A DNA stretch of 64,000 bases from Mesobacillus jeotgali (GTDB lineage: Bacteria; Bacillota; Bacilli; Bacillales; Cytobacillaceae). The notes below the pieces were generated by a model, which saw only the letters and a program-made list of their open reading frames with translations, was not told the origin of the DNA and did no database searches. Positions 18,305-26,983 of the stretch are shown here, in pieces. The stretch lies in the NCBI RefSeq assembly GCF_900166585.1, contig NZ_FVZC01000009.1, positions 1,499,444-1,563,443 on the forward strand, read 5' to 3'. The position numbers and the translations under genes are program-made. Position 1 is the stretch's first letter; each line of letters begins with the position of its first letter.

Positions 18305-19525
18305 TTAATTGATTTTTTCTATATATTTTACTGCTTGATCAAACCTTCCCAACTGCCGATAGTGGTTTGACAGCATTTTGTAAAACCAAATTAATTCTTC
18401 ACTTTTACCATCACTTTCTTCAAGAAATGGTATTACTTTTGTTTCTGAGTAGTCTAAAGATTTTTCTGGAGAGTCCAAAGTCATCAAATAGTAATTTGCT
18501 AACATTCTATATTTGCGGTTTTCTGTGTGCTTAGACAATTGGTATACTTCCTCAAAGGATTCCCTTGCTTTTTCTTCATTTTGCAGCTCATAATGGATTT
18601 CCCCAATTGAATAAAGAGTAATCAAATAGTGTTGTGTTCCTTTTGTTTGTATAGATAAGCTTTTCTCAAAAAAGAAAATTGCCTCTCGATAGTTCTTAAG
18701 CTTTTTTTGAAGATAACCCATATTGTGATAGATTTCAGGTAATAATTTTTTTTCCTGTAAAATCTCTGCATTTCTGATGAGATTTTTATAGCAATCCTGA
18801 GCTTCTTCATAAATCTTAGAGTTGGTATAGTTAATACCAAGCAACATCAACACATGAAGAATTCTTTTAAAATTGTGTTCTTCCATAAATTCTTGCAGAG
18901 CCATCTTTCCATAATAAATAGCATATCCTAAATCATCAAGAGAAGTTTTAGCCAAAGCACGATGATATAATAATTCTCCATCAGGTATGTCGAACTTAGA
19001 TCCCCTGCCTATGGTATCTAAGATCTCATCTGCTTTCTTATATATTCTCTTCTTTAATAACATTACAGCATGCAAATAGGAAAATAAAGCCATTTGAGGT
19101 TGGGAAAATATTTTCTTTTGTTTCTTTAATAATTCGTATTGTTCTTTGGCTGCTGTTAACTTTCCTTTAAAAATTAAATACCTGAATTTTGCAAGCTCAT
19201 ATGTATGTAGATATGTAGTAAATGGAATAATCCCTTCTAATTCCTTTAGCATTTCCATTGCTGTATCTGCTTCTTCATCCTGAATAAAATCGATTTTTTC
19301 ATTAAGTTCTTTAATGAGATGTTTAATCTGTTCCTCATTCTTTGATATGGATGCAAGGTTGACTCCCAGCCTTTCGAGCAGAAGACCGATTGTTTCTCCA
19401 TTTGCTTCTTTTGAATTGCTTTCAATTTTGCTCAAGTGTGGAACTGAACATATGCCATTAGCCAGTTCCTTTTGTGTTAAACCTTGCTGGATCCTGTAAA
19501 ATTTAATTAGTGGTCCGAACTGCAT
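18305..19525 (-). CDS. RNPP-family peptide receptor/regulator (NprR-like)
   Basis: 406 aa. An N-terminal Xre-type helix-turn-helix (residues 5-58: GLTQKELANGICSVPHLSKIE) is followed by a long array of TPR-like helical repeats to the C-terminus (for example YHNMGYLQKKLKNYREAI). This is the architecture of NprR and PlcR, which bind imported signal peptides in the TPR groove. Length is close to NprR. The tightly linked downstream gene encodes a suitable pre-peptide. The neighbouring secreted protease gene is the type of target NprR controls. PlcR is shorter (about 285 aa), so NprR-like is the better label. Confidence 0.85.
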   Translation of the reverse strand: MQFGPLIKFYRIQQGLTQKELANGICSVPHLSKIESNSKEANGETIGLLLERLGVNLASISKNEEQIKHLIKELNEKIDFIQDEEADTAMEMLKELEGIIPFTTYLHTYELAKFRYLIFKGKLTAAKEQYELLKKQKKIFSQPQMALFSYLHAVMLLKKRIYKKADEILDTIGRGSKFDIPDGELLYHRALAKTSLDDLGYAIYYGKMALQEFMEEHNFKRILHVLMLLGINYTNSKIYEEAQDCYKNLIRNAEILQEKKLLPEIYHNMGYLQKKLKNYREAIFFFEKSLSIQTKGTQHYLITLYSIGEIHYELQNEEKARESFEEVYQLSKHTENRKYRMLANYYLMTLDSPEKSLDYSETKVIPFLEESDGKSEELIWFYKMLSNHYRQLGRFDQAVKYIEKIN

Positions 19526-19654
19526 ACGTTCACCTACCGTTTTCTTATTAATCTACCATCTTTTACAATAATTTAAACAGTACAAAAGTACTATTTTTCA
19601 AAAATTCTATATATTATAAATTGTTTCTTCATATATTACCTCAATTAAGTAAAT

Positions 19655-19685
19655 AAAGCCACCCGGATTAATCAACCCGGATGGC
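19655..19685 (-). terminator. Terminator of the protease gene
   Basis: An AGCCATCCGGGTT / AATCCGGGTGGCT stem is followed by TTATT on the reverse strand. Confidence 0.78.
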
Positions 19686-19706
19686 TAGCCAATGTGTGAA
19701 TTGAAT

Positions 19707-20981
19707 TTACTTTACACGCGGGAAGCCGAAACCTGATGCGTAATCATCACCAGTCGCAGCGCCCGTTCCACCTTTGATGTCATAAAGTTTAGCACGTCTT
19801 TGGATTTCACTGCGAAGCTGTGCGTTAGTCCATGATTTATTTGCTGACCATAGTTTAGCTGCTAATCCGGAAATATGCGGTGTTGCCATAGAAGTACCGC
19901 TCATTGTCGTATAGTTCCCATCTACTGCTGTAGAGTAGATTCCGCCGCCTGGTGCGGAAACTTCAATATCTCTTTCCTGGATGTAATAATCACCGTCAGT
20001 ATTTGGGTTGCCACGTGAAGAGAAGTCAGAAACTTTATGGGTACCATTTACAAATGAATTATCCAGTGAAGCTACTGCAACTGCATTTGTTAATGCACCA
20101 GGGTAACCAATTGTGTTGGCGCTTGGACCGCTGTTTCCTGCAGCAGCAACGACTAGAGCACCTTTGCTGTATGCATAATCAACTGCACTGGCAATCATTG
20201 AATCCTTACCGCTTGATCCCAGGGACATTGAGATTACTACACGGGTCCCTGTACGAACACCTTCATCTGCAGCATGTCTGATAGCACCTGCAATATCATC
20301 AGAGTATCCAGATCCATTGTCACCCAAGACTTTATAGCCCCAAAGTTCTGCCTGAGGTGCAACTCCATAAATACCAGCTCCATCATACCCGCCATTTGCT
20401 ACAGCAGTACCTGCAACATGGGTTCCATGTCCCTGTCGGTCAGTACAAGATCCATTGACCAGTGATGATGTTGTTTGGGTGAAATCCTTACATTGTTCCA
20501 CATTGTCTGTCAAATCAATATGGTTTCGGTTGATGCCAGTATCAAGAACAGCTACCTTGATTCCATCCCCGCCACTAGTAGCCTGAATATAGTTATCGTT
20601 ATAAATTGCTTGAATGCCCCATGGTGTCTGATCAGACGGATATGCGGCCTGAGCAGTGTAGTCACCTTTGCCTTTACCGTTCCCTTCTACCCTGGCATCG
20701 ACAGAATGCGTTCCAACCTGAGATACTTCAATATTTTTATTTTTTAATAATGCCTGATATTGCTTGCCGTTCACTTCCGTCGTAAAGCCTTGATTCCCGA
20801 AATCCCAACGCTTACCGTATTGTTCTTTTACTTTTGCTTTTTCTGCACTCGGACCCTGGATTAACACTCGATAAGTATCCTGGCTTTCCTGTGGACCTGC
20901 ACCGAAAGCCCCTGTAGCAAACATTGAAACACCCATTGCCAAACTAAGTACTGCGGATCCGATCATTCTTTTCTTCTTCAT
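19707..20981 (-). CDS. Secreted subtilisin-family serine protease (S8)
   Basis: 424 aa pre-pro-enzyme. The signal peptide spans residues 1-28 (MKKKRMIG..GAFGAG), a propeptide about 35-110, then the mature domain. The triad is Asp147 (VAVLDTGI), His185 (GHGTHVAGT) and Ser364 (GTSMATPH), with oxyanion Asn283 in AAAGNSG. Cys164 and Cys179 are the only mature Cys pair nearby and may form a disulfide. It hydrolyses extracellular protein. It lies directly upstream of the NprR-like receptor, and its 340-bp leader may carry the regulator's binding site. Confidence 0.95.
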   Translation of the reverse strand: MKKKRMIGSAVLSLAMGVSMFATGAFGAGPQESQDTYRVLIQGPSAEKAKVKEQYGKRWDFGNQGFTTEVNGKQYQALLKNKNIEVSQVGTHSVDARVEGNGKGKGDYTAQAAYPSDQTPWGIQAIYNDNYIQATSGGDGIKVAVLDTGINRNHIDLTDNVEQCKDFTQTTSSLVNGSCTDRQGHGTHVAGTAVANGGYDGAGIYGVAPQAELWGYKVLGDNGSGYSDDIAGAIRHAADEGVRTGTRVVISMSLGSSGKDSMIASAVDYAYSKGALVVAAAGNSGPSANTIGYPGALTNAVAVASLDNSFVNGTHKVSDFSSRGNPNTDGDYYIQERDIEVSAPGGGIYSTAVDGNYTTMSGTSMATPHISGLAAKLWSANKSWTNAQLRSEIQRRAKLYDIKGGTGAATGDDYASGFGFPRVK

Positions 20982-21325
20982 TCTTTTGCTCCTCTCACCC
21001 TTGAAAAATTTACAGCTTGCGGCTGCAGAATTAAGTATATTGTAAATTTTCTGTATTTATCAACAACTAACCATGCATTCATGTTTGGGAAAAATGGCAG
21101 CTTAAAACCTAAATAGCATCACTAATTACCAATTTTTCCCTAATTAAATTACCAATCAAATTCCGTACAAAACAGACATATCCAATTCGACTGCTTCTAT
21201 ATGTTTCTATGAAAAATTATGTATTTTGGATTACTTCCTATCACTGTAAAAATGGTAAAAAGGAAATGTACCTTATTGGGAAAACGCTTGCTTTAAACAT
21301 TAAAAATTTACTTTTCGGCATAAAA
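20982..21325. other. Promoter-bearing intergenic region of the protease gene
   Basis: AT-rich and without ORFs. The protease ribosome-binding site (AGAGGAGC) is at its left end. It is the place to expect an operator for the adjacent RNPP regulator; I could not identify one by eye. Confidence 0.4.
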
Positions 21326-21353
21326 AAACACCTCGATTTTCACCGAAGTGTTC
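21326..21353 (-). terminator. Terminator of the B12/STAS operon
   Basis: An AACACTTCGGTG / TCGAGGTGTT hairpin is followed by TTTTTTATG on the reverse strand. Confidence 0.78.
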
Positions 21354-21357
21354 TACT

Positions 21358-22104
21358 CTAATTTGATATTTTAAAGGCTTTGCTTAAACTATTCAGAAAC
21401 GGAACATCAGGAACTGTTCTAGAATGATTAAGGAAAAAAGCATGATTTGGTTTTACTCCAATAATAGACGGCTGGAGCCCCATCAATTGGAGTTCGGTAA
21501 CCAATGCAACAAATGCCTCCACTCCCTCAATGGTTAGCTCTCCAACACCATTTAGATCAAACAGGATATCCTCATATCCTCCATCTTGCGATTTATTCAG
21601 TACCCTGCTGCTATTTTGTCTGATCAATTCTTCATCCAAGTCTCCAAAAAGCGGTACCAAAGCTGCTTTCTTGGTCAATTTTATAAATGGACAAGATAGG
21701 CTTTTGATTTCCATTAAGGATTTTTCAACCTGCTCTTTCTTTTTAAGCAGTTCTAAATCCGTTTCTGCGAGCCTGGCCCTGTGTTTATGGACTATACTTT
21801 CCAATTCTGATAATCGATGGTCTTTTTCAATGCAAATAACATGGCCACTCTGTTCATGCCAATTAATACAAATATCAAACAAGGCATATGGAGAGTCTTT
21901 TGTTTTCATAATTAATTCGCCTTCTGTCCTGCCATCTTTGTTATTTAAAAGGCTATTAATTTTGTTATGGCTTTCCCAATCGACTAGATCGAGAAATTTT
22001 TTCCCAACAGTAAAAACCTCTTCACTTGCTGCCGAACAGGCAAGAATATTATATTCTGCATCTATCAAAAAATATGGTAATGGTAAATATTTAAGATCCG
22101 ACAT
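21358..22104 (-). CDS. PAS-STAS protein (RsbR-like signalling protein)
   Basis: 248 aa. A PAS-like sensor occupies about residues 6-100 (PYFLIDAEYNILACS), a coiled linker about 105-140, and a STAS domain about 145-245 (DILFDLNGVGELTIEGVEAFVAL). RsbR-type proteins with a sensor, linker and STAS domain build stressosomes or act in partner switching. The gene overlaps the end of the B12-domain gene by 14 nt, so both are made together, which suggests that the B12 protein feeds its signal into this STAS protein. The output is unknown. Confidence 0.78.
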   Translation of the reverse strand: MSDLKYLPLPYFLIDAEYNILACSAASEEVFTVGKKFLDLVDWESHNKINSLLNNKDGRTEGELIMKTKDSPYALFDICINWHEQSGHVICIEKDHRLSELESIVHKHRARLAETDLELLKKKEQVEKSLMEIKSLSCPFIKLTKKAALVPLFGDLDEELIRQNSSRVLNKSQDGGYEDILFDLNGVGELTIEGVEAFVALVTELQLMGLQPSIIGVKPNHAFFLNHSRTVPDVPFLNSLSKAFKISN

Positions 22105-22753
22105 TAAATTTCACTCCATGCTGGTGGCGGTCAAGCCACTTTTTCACGTCTTCCAGGTTTTTATGGAAAACTGTACGTTCTGATCCGTAGCGATGAAACT
22201 CATATTTCTCCAGCAGTCTGCCTCCAACTATCACGATTGGCTGATTTGGGAGCTTTTCCAGCGCTTTAATATATGGGCTCAGATGTTCAGCATGATAAAG
22301 GATTGAAAAAGAGAGACAAACCACGTCTGGTTTCAACTCTTTTGCAGCTTTCACGACATACTCAAGCGGCAGATTCGGTCCATGGTATTTTGTTTCCCAA
22401 CCATATTCATTGAACAGCTGGCTGGCCATTTTGAGGCCAAGGTAGTGCTGCTCACTTTCAACACAAAGAAACATCGCTTTTTTCCCATTCAGGGAAGTTT
22501 GCTGTTTTCTTCTTTTTTCCCAATTATATCGAGCAAGCAGATAATCACATGTAGCTGTTGCCAAATGTTCTTCAGCTACTGTAATTTTGTTGGTCTCCCA
22601 CAGATAGCCGATATGCCTCATTGCCGGTGTGATGATTTTTTCGTAGATATATAAACTTTCTTTTGAAAGGTTTAACTCTTCTTCAATTAGTACCCACGCA
22701 TCATCCTGATTCCCTTTGAGCAAAAGATGTGCTAGTTCTATGGCTTTTTCCAT
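22091..22753 (-). CDS. Stand-alone B12-binding protein with photoreceptor motifs
   Basis: 220 aa. A four-helix cap (about 5-80) carries W52 followed by nine residues and E62-H63, the W-x9-EH motif of CarH/LitR-type adenosylcobalamin photoreceptors. The Rossmann-type B12 domain has E101-x-H103-x-x-G106, whose His is the expected lower axial cobalt ligand. There is no HTH domain, unlike CarH, so it cannot act alone as a repressor. It is third in a four-gene operon and overlaps the PAS-STAS gene. Inference: it is a light or B12 sensor for a STAS pathway. Confidence 0.8.
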   Translation of the reverse strand: MEKAIELAHLLLKGNQDDAWVLIEEELNLSKESLYIYEKIITPAMRHIGYLWETNKITVAEEHLATATCDYLLARYNWEKRRKQQTSLNGKKAMFLCVESEQHYLGLKMASQLFNEYGWETKYHGPNLPLEYVVKAAKELKPDVVCLSFSILYHAEHLSPYIKALEKLPNQPIVIVGGRLLEKYEFHRYGSERTVFHKNLEDVKKWLDRHQHGVKFNVGS

Positions 22754-22778
22754 CGGGATTCACCTCATTCTGGTGTTA

Positions 22779-23132
22779 TTATTCACTTTTTAAAGAATTA
22801 ATCGCAGTTTCAAGCATTTTAACATATATCACTGAATGTTCGTCTTCATTCATTTTTTGAAAAGCGGTCTTCAGTCTTGCAAAATTATCAACCAGATGTT
22901 CGGTTTTCATTCCTCTGGAAGTTAATATCCCGTCTAGCCAATGTGCATAATCAACAAAATATTTTTCTTCATCCATCTCTGCAGCTGCCTGCAGATACTT
23001 AATATGGTGTTCGTTGTCCTCCCTGCATTTTTGCCGTCCACGCTCCCCATATTTCTCCAGCAGGTCGGGGTAATCCTTATATATTCCCTCTGTTACGTCC
23101 TCTATAACCGCCAATAGGTTTGACTTGTTCAT
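22779..23132 (-). CDS. Helical protein of unknown function in the B12/STAS operon
   Basis: 117 aa, almost all predicted helix, rich in Glu, Lys, His and Asp, with HWLDGILTSRGM near residue 65 and several conserved-looking aromatic and His residues (HHIKYLQAAAEMDEEKYFVDY). It starts with an ATGA overlap of the upstream monooxygenase-like gene. I recognise no named family. The fold could resemble a helical cap or a globin-like sensor, as in RsbR N-termini, but that is a guess from helix content and operon position. Confidence 0.6.
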   Translation of the reverse strand: MNKSNLLAVIEDVTEGIYKDYPDLLEKYGERGRQKCREDNEHHIKYLQAAAEMDEEKYFVDYAHWLDGILTSRGMKTEHLVDNFARLKTAFQKMNEDEHSVIYVKMLETAINSLKSE

Positions 23133-23434
23133 TTTGCCACCACCTGGTACCGCCCAACAGTGGGACGAATTGCCGCAAGTTCCTGGTCCGGGTAATTTTT
23201 TTCAAGTTCATGGACTTTCTTATATGCATCACTTGTAATATAATTTATGTAATTTTCCTTGGAATCCCATGATATTTGAACAGTCAATTCTGTTGGTTTG
23301 TTTTCATTCTGTAGCAATTGGAAGGAAATGAACCCTTCATATTCATCTACCAATCTTGATCTTTTTTGATAGATGCCAATCACTTCATCCACTTTCCCCT
23401 CAGGGATAATTACTGTTGAATGAACGATATACAT
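23129..23434 (-). CDS. Antibiotic-biosynthesis-monooxygenase (ABM) fold protein
   Basis: 101 aa with the length and pattern of ABM dimeric ferredoxin-like proteins: an initial strand IVHSTVIIPEG, a helix, then SFQLLQNENKPTELTVQISW and a helix with YKKVHELEK. Bacillus members include HmoA/HmoB-like heme-degrading enzymes and unknown oxidoreductases. It leads the operon that contains the B12 and PAS-STAS genes, behind AGGAGGAGATAGAAC. Its chemical role here is unknown; a heme or tetrapyrrole link would fit the neighbour. Confidence 0.72.
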   Translation of the reverse strand: MYIVHSTVIIPEGKVDEVIGIYQKRSRLVDEYEGFISFQLLQNENKPTELTVQISWDSKENYINYITSDAYKKVHELEKNYPDQELAAIRPTVGRYQVVAK

Positions 23435-23599
23435 GTTCTATCTCCTCCTGTCCTTTTCTGCAAACATAATACAATTATACATTTCCTTATACACCCTATC
23501 AAATTAAGCTATTTCAAAAAAATCATGTTAAAAAAACCCTTGTTATTTTTCGTTACTTAGAATATCATACTTAAAAGTTATTAAAAGGGAGATTTTGGT

Positions 23600-24382
23600 A
23601 TGATTCGAAAACTTAGAGACACAGATAACCAAGAAGTAATGCGTTTTTTAAAGGAGGAAGCTGCATTAAACCTCTTTATCATTGGAGATATTGAGGCGTT
23701 TGGGTATGATTCTGATTTCCAGGAATTATGGGGTTACTTCGAAAATGAGCAACTATCCGCGGTATTGCTTCGATTCCATAACTCTTTCATTCCTTATGCA
23801 AAAAATGACAAGCTTCCAGTAAATGAATTTACCGAGATAATCAAGGCATACCCAGAAAAGGTCTTTTTATCAGGGAAAAGTGAACTTGTTGAAAAATTCG
23901 AGAACATAGCGGGGCTGGAACTTGGTAAAAAGCAAGTGACATATTTTGCGGAATGCTCAACTGATTCAGGCTTAGAAGAAACTGATTTAGACATTTTAAC
24001 TGCTAGTCCCGAGGACGCGGATCGAATCATTGAGCTAAGAACACAAATTGAAGAATTCTATCCAAATCCAAATGCTCGAGAAATTTTTTTACAATCTCTA
24101 AAATCCGGCACTGGCAGAACCTACTTCATTGAAAGGGACGGAATAGTGGCAGCATCTGCGTCAACTGCGGCAGAAAATTCAATGTCTGCAATGATTGTAG
24201 GCGTTTGTACACATAAGGAATACCGGAGAAAAGGGCTGGCAACTGCCGTAATGCAAAAGCTGTTCAAGGATGTTATGGCTGAAGGAAAGCTACTTTGCCT
24301 ATTCTATGACAATCCTGAAGCTGGAAGGATATACAAGCGTCTGGGATTTACTGATATCGGCCAGTGGACAATGTATAGATAA
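23600..24382 (+). CDS. Two-part GNAT acetyltransferase
   Basis: 260 aa. The C-terminal half carries the acetyl-CoA motif EYRRKGLATAVMQKLF and the closing YDNPEAGRIYKRLGF; the N-terminal half is a degenerate acetyltransferase-like domain. This is a known layout in Bacillus GNAT proteins. AAAGGGAGATTTTGGT precedes the ATG and a strong terminator follows. The substrate is unknown. Confidence 0.85.
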   Translation: MIRKLRDTDNQEVMRFLKEEAALNLFIIGDIEAFGYDSDFQELWGYFENEQLSAVLLRFHNSFIPYAKNDKLPVNEFTEIIKAYPEKVFLSGKSELVEKFENIAGLELGKKQVTYFAECSTDSGLEETDLDILTASPEDADRIIELRTQIEEFYPNPNAREIFLQSLKSGTGRTYFIERDGIVAASASTAAENSMSAMIVGVCTHKEYRRKGLATAVMQKLFKDVMAEGKLLCLFYDNPEAGRIYKRLGFTDIGQWTMYR

Positions 24383-24388
24383 ATTTCA

Positions 24389-24418
24389 GGGCTGGATGTC
24401 GTCATCCAGCCCTTTTTT
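24389..24418 (+). terminator. Terminator between convergent genes
   Basis: A GGGCTGGATG / CATCCAGCCC perfect stem with a TCGT loop is followed by TTTTTTT. Confidence 0.9.
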
Positions 24419-25443
24419 TAGTTTCTGGCAACCTTGGCAATTGCTTCAATAGCTTTCTGGATATCATCTTCATTTACATCATAATGCGTTACAAAGCGTA
24501 CAAAGGTTGGACCAAAGGTTCCTGATATCACTCCTTCAGATCGCAGTTTGTCCACGAATAAATCTGAGGTGATATTTAAATCAGCGACATCTGCCACAAC
24601 AATATTTGTGTCTGGCTGCCGAGCAAGCTTCATTCCGGGTATAGATTCGATAGCTTCAGCAAGGACTCTCGCATTCCATTGATCTTCACCAAGACGGTCT
24701 TTCATTTTTGTCAATGCGATCAATCCTGGTGCAGCAATAACACCTGCCTGCCTGAGCCCCCCGCCTAATCGCTTTCTCCATTTACGGGCAGTTTTAATAA
24801 AATCGAAACTGCCGGCTATGATCGAGCCAACTGGAGCCCCCAATCCCTTGGACAAACATATTTGGACAGTATCAGTGTATTTAGCGAACTCCTTAACGTC
24901 CACTCCCGCTGCTGCGGCAGCATTGAATAATCTAGCACCATCAAGATGTACAGGTACTTTTTGCGCAGATGCTATATTGTATATAGCTTCCATATTTTCA
25001 ACCGGAACGACTGCTCCTCCAGCACGATTGTGGGTATTTTCAAGGCAAATTAAGCCGGTTTCAGGAAAATGGATATCTGCAGTGCGAATTGCATTTATAA
25101 CGTCCTTTGGATCCATTGCCCCTCTCTGCCCTGGAATAGTCCTTGTCTGGACTCCTGCGAGTGCAGCTACTGCTCCTGATTCATAGTAGAATATATGCGA
25201 TTCTTCTTCTAGCAGCAGTTCCTGCCCTGGTCGGCAATGCGTCAGCACAGCTATTTGGTTTCCCTGTGTCCCGCTAGTAACAAATAAAGCCGCTTCCTTT
25301 CCAAGCAGCTCAGCCGCAGTTTCTTCTAATTCCCTTACAGTAGGATCCTCTTGGTAGACATCGTCCCCTACCTCTGCAGTATACATAGCTCTGCGCATTT
25401 CCTCAGTTGGTTTTGTAACCGTGTCACTTCTTAAATCAATCAC
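24418..25443 (-). CDS. ltaE: Low-specificity L-threonine aldolase
   Basis: 341 aa, full length. Family features are the start DLRSDTVTKPT, GDDVYQEDPTV near 28, and the PLP lysine in SKGLGAPVGS near 200. The enzyme cleaves L-threonine or allo-threonine to glycine and acetaldehyde in the cytosol. The start is a GTG behind GAGGGGTAAGAA. It is monocistronic and convergent with the GNAT gene. Confidence 0.93.
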   Translation of the reverse strand: MIDLRSDTVTKPTEEMRRAMYTAEVGDDVYQEDPTVRELEETAAELLGKEAALFVTSGTQGNQIAVLTHCRPGQELLLEEESHIFYYESGAVAALAGVQTRTIPGQRGAMDPKDVINAIRTADIHFPETGLICLENTHNRAGGAVVPVENMEAIYNIASAQKVPVHLDGARLFNAAAAAGVDVKEFAKYTDTVQICLSKGLGAPVGSIIAGSFDFIKTARKWRKRLGGGLRQAGVIAAPGLIALTKMKDRLGEDQWNARVLAEAIESIPGMKLARQPDTNIVVADVADLNITSDLFVDKLRSEGVISGTFGPTFVRFVTHYDVNEDDIQKAIEAIAKVARN

Positions 25444-25641
25444 TTCTTACCCCTCTTTTCTATGTTAAATGATATTACTTTTATTCTAACAACACATTCT
25501 GCAAAAAACTAACAGTTTCTTTTCCCATTCGGTCGGGTAATTCTTTTACAAAGGCTGATGATTCAATTCCAAATGATTGAATCTGGAAACAGCAATTTTT
25601 AATAGAGCCTTTATAAACTATTCAAATCGGAGGTTATAAAT

Positions 25642-26067
25642 ATGAATATAGAAAAAGTAATGACTAGAGACGTTGAATATTGCACGCCTGATACACCAAT
25701 TCATGAGGTAGCCGCAAAGATGAAGGAGCTTGACGTAGGTGTAATGCCTATTTGTGAGGGCGACAAATTAGCAGGCCTTGCTACTGACAGGGATATTGTC
25801 ATAAAAGCGGTGGCTGAAAATGCTTCAATGGATTCACCTATATCAGAGGTTATGACAACCGATCCTGTCCGAGGCACTATTCATATGTCTGCAGAGGAAG
25901 CAGCCGACCTGATGGCGGATGTGCAAATACGCAGACTGCCTATAGTAGAAGATGGCAAAATGATCGGGATTGTTTCATTAGGGGATCTTGCAGTAACAAA
26001 CCAGCTGGATGATGAGGCAGGAAATGCTCTAGAAGAAATATCCACTCCATCCGCTCCTGAAAAGTAA
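25642..26067 (+). CDS. Tandem CBS-domain protein (YhcV-like)
   Basis: 141 aa made of two CBS motifs (about residues 7-60, VMTRDVEYCTPDTPIHEVA, and 72-125, VMTTDPVRGTIHMSAEEAA), forming one Bateman module, with a short acidic tail. Stand-alone CBS pairs bind adenine nucleotides and regulate partners; B. subtilis YhcV is of this type. CGGAGGTTATAAAT precedes the ATG and a strong terminator follows. Confidence 0.88.
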   Translation: MNIEKVMTRDVEYCTPDTPIHEVAAKMKELDVGVMPICEGDKLAGLATDRDIVIKAVAENASMDSPISEVMTTDPVRGTIHMSAEEAADLMADVQIRRLPIVEDGKMIGIVSLGDLAVTNQLDDEAGNALEEISTPSAPEK

Positions 26068-26075
26068 AACAATAA

Positions 26076-26102
26076 AAAACCCCGTCGCCAACGGGGTTTT
26101 TT
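26076..26102 (+). terminator. Bidirectional terminator
   Basis: An AAACCCCGT / ACGGGGTTT stem is followed by a T run on plus and an A-derived T run on minus. Confidence 0.9.
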
Positions 26103-26565
26103 AATTTGTTATTTTTCTGAATTCCAGTCCTTTTTCTTTCATCAAATGTTTCAGTGCAGATTGGAAAGTTGAAAAAGTTTGTGCTTCCAACTTAATTCCA
26201 TCCAGTACCATTCTTTTCACCAATTCAGGATTAAGGCCCACAAACAGAGTCCTTACTCCCATTAGAGATAAAGATGAACACAACTCCTGCAACTCTCTTC
26301 CAATCTCTACAAGACATAAGTCTTCTACTCTTTCTCCACTAATATCCGTCATATCTATAATTGCTGTTTCAATGTCTTTATTATGGATAAAGTTCAGAAG
26401 CTTGACACGTATTTTATCAAACCTCTCAGCACGAATTAAACCTGTAATTGGCACCAGAATGGTTTGTGGTACGATAGAAGGTATGATTGGAGCAGACATT
26501 TCAGAAATGACCGTTTCATATTCACGAATTTTTTCCTCAAGCTCTTTTAGCCTATTCGTTTCCAA
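26101..26565 (-). CDS. RsbR-type STAS protein with short coiled N-terminus
   Basis: 154 aa. A charged coiled segment (residues 5-25) leads into SAPIIPSIVPQTILVPITGLI, the usual entry to RsbR STAS domains, which continues to the end (TAIIDMTDISGERVEDLCLVE; GVRTLFVGLNPELVKRMVLDG). It lacks the N-terminal sensor domain of true RsbR proteins. The start is a TTG; AGGTTATG is some distance upstream, so a slightly different start is possible. It probably takes part in stressosome-like complexes or antagonises a kinase. It is monocistronic. Confidence 0.82.
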   Translation of the reverse strand: METNRLKELEEKIREYETVISEMSAPIIPSIVPQTILVPITGLIRAERFDKIRVKLLNFIHNKDIETAIIDMTDISGERVEDLCLVEIGRELQELCSSLSLMGVRTLFVGLNPELVKRMVLDGIKLEAQTFSTFQSALKHLMKEKGLEFRKITN

Positions 26566-26648
26566 AATTGGACATAACCTCCCAATGATGCAATGTTATC
26601 TCTGCTTTACTATCATACCTTTCCACCTTTATTTTGTATAGCCAAAAT

Positions 26649-26674
26649 AACTGCTTCCTTCAAAGAAGCAGTCC
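26649..26674 (-). terminator. Terminator of the 45-aa gene
   Basis: An ACTGCTTCTTTGAAGGAAGCAGT hairpin is followed by TATTTT on the reverse strand. Confidence 0.7.
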
Positions 26675-26687
26675 AGGTCAACATTGT

Positions 26688-26825
26688 TTAATTAATTACA
26701 TTTATTAATTCCATGATGTCTTCATAAATCTGTTCCTGAAATTCGTCATCACAGCATCTTTTATAATCGTCAATCAAACGGCCAAGTTCTTTTAAGAATA
26801 TTAATTTCTCTTCTTCGTTTATCAT
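26688..26825 (-). CDS. 45-aa acidic helical protein
   Basis: The start is fixed at the ATG at 26825 by AAGGAG nine bases upstream; a longer frame upstream has no such site. The product (INEEEKLIFLKELGRLIDDY ... CCDDEFQEQIYEDIMELI) is a two-helix, acidic protein with a Cys-Cys pair. I recognise no characterised family; similar short proteins are common in Bacillus. It has its own terminator. Confidence 0.62.
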   Translation of the reverse strand: MINEEEKLIFLKELGRLIDDYKRCCDDEFQEQIYEDIMELINVIN

Positions 26826-26983
26826 GGCAAAATTCTCCTTAATAGGACAAAAGTCATGTTTGTGGATTAACTTAACATAAATATTTCCCACTGGCAACGG
26901 AAACTTCTTTAATTACGTTATTATATTTTGTAAAACTGGAGAAACTATACCTAATAACGAATTAGAAATTCTAAGGAGAAGAA

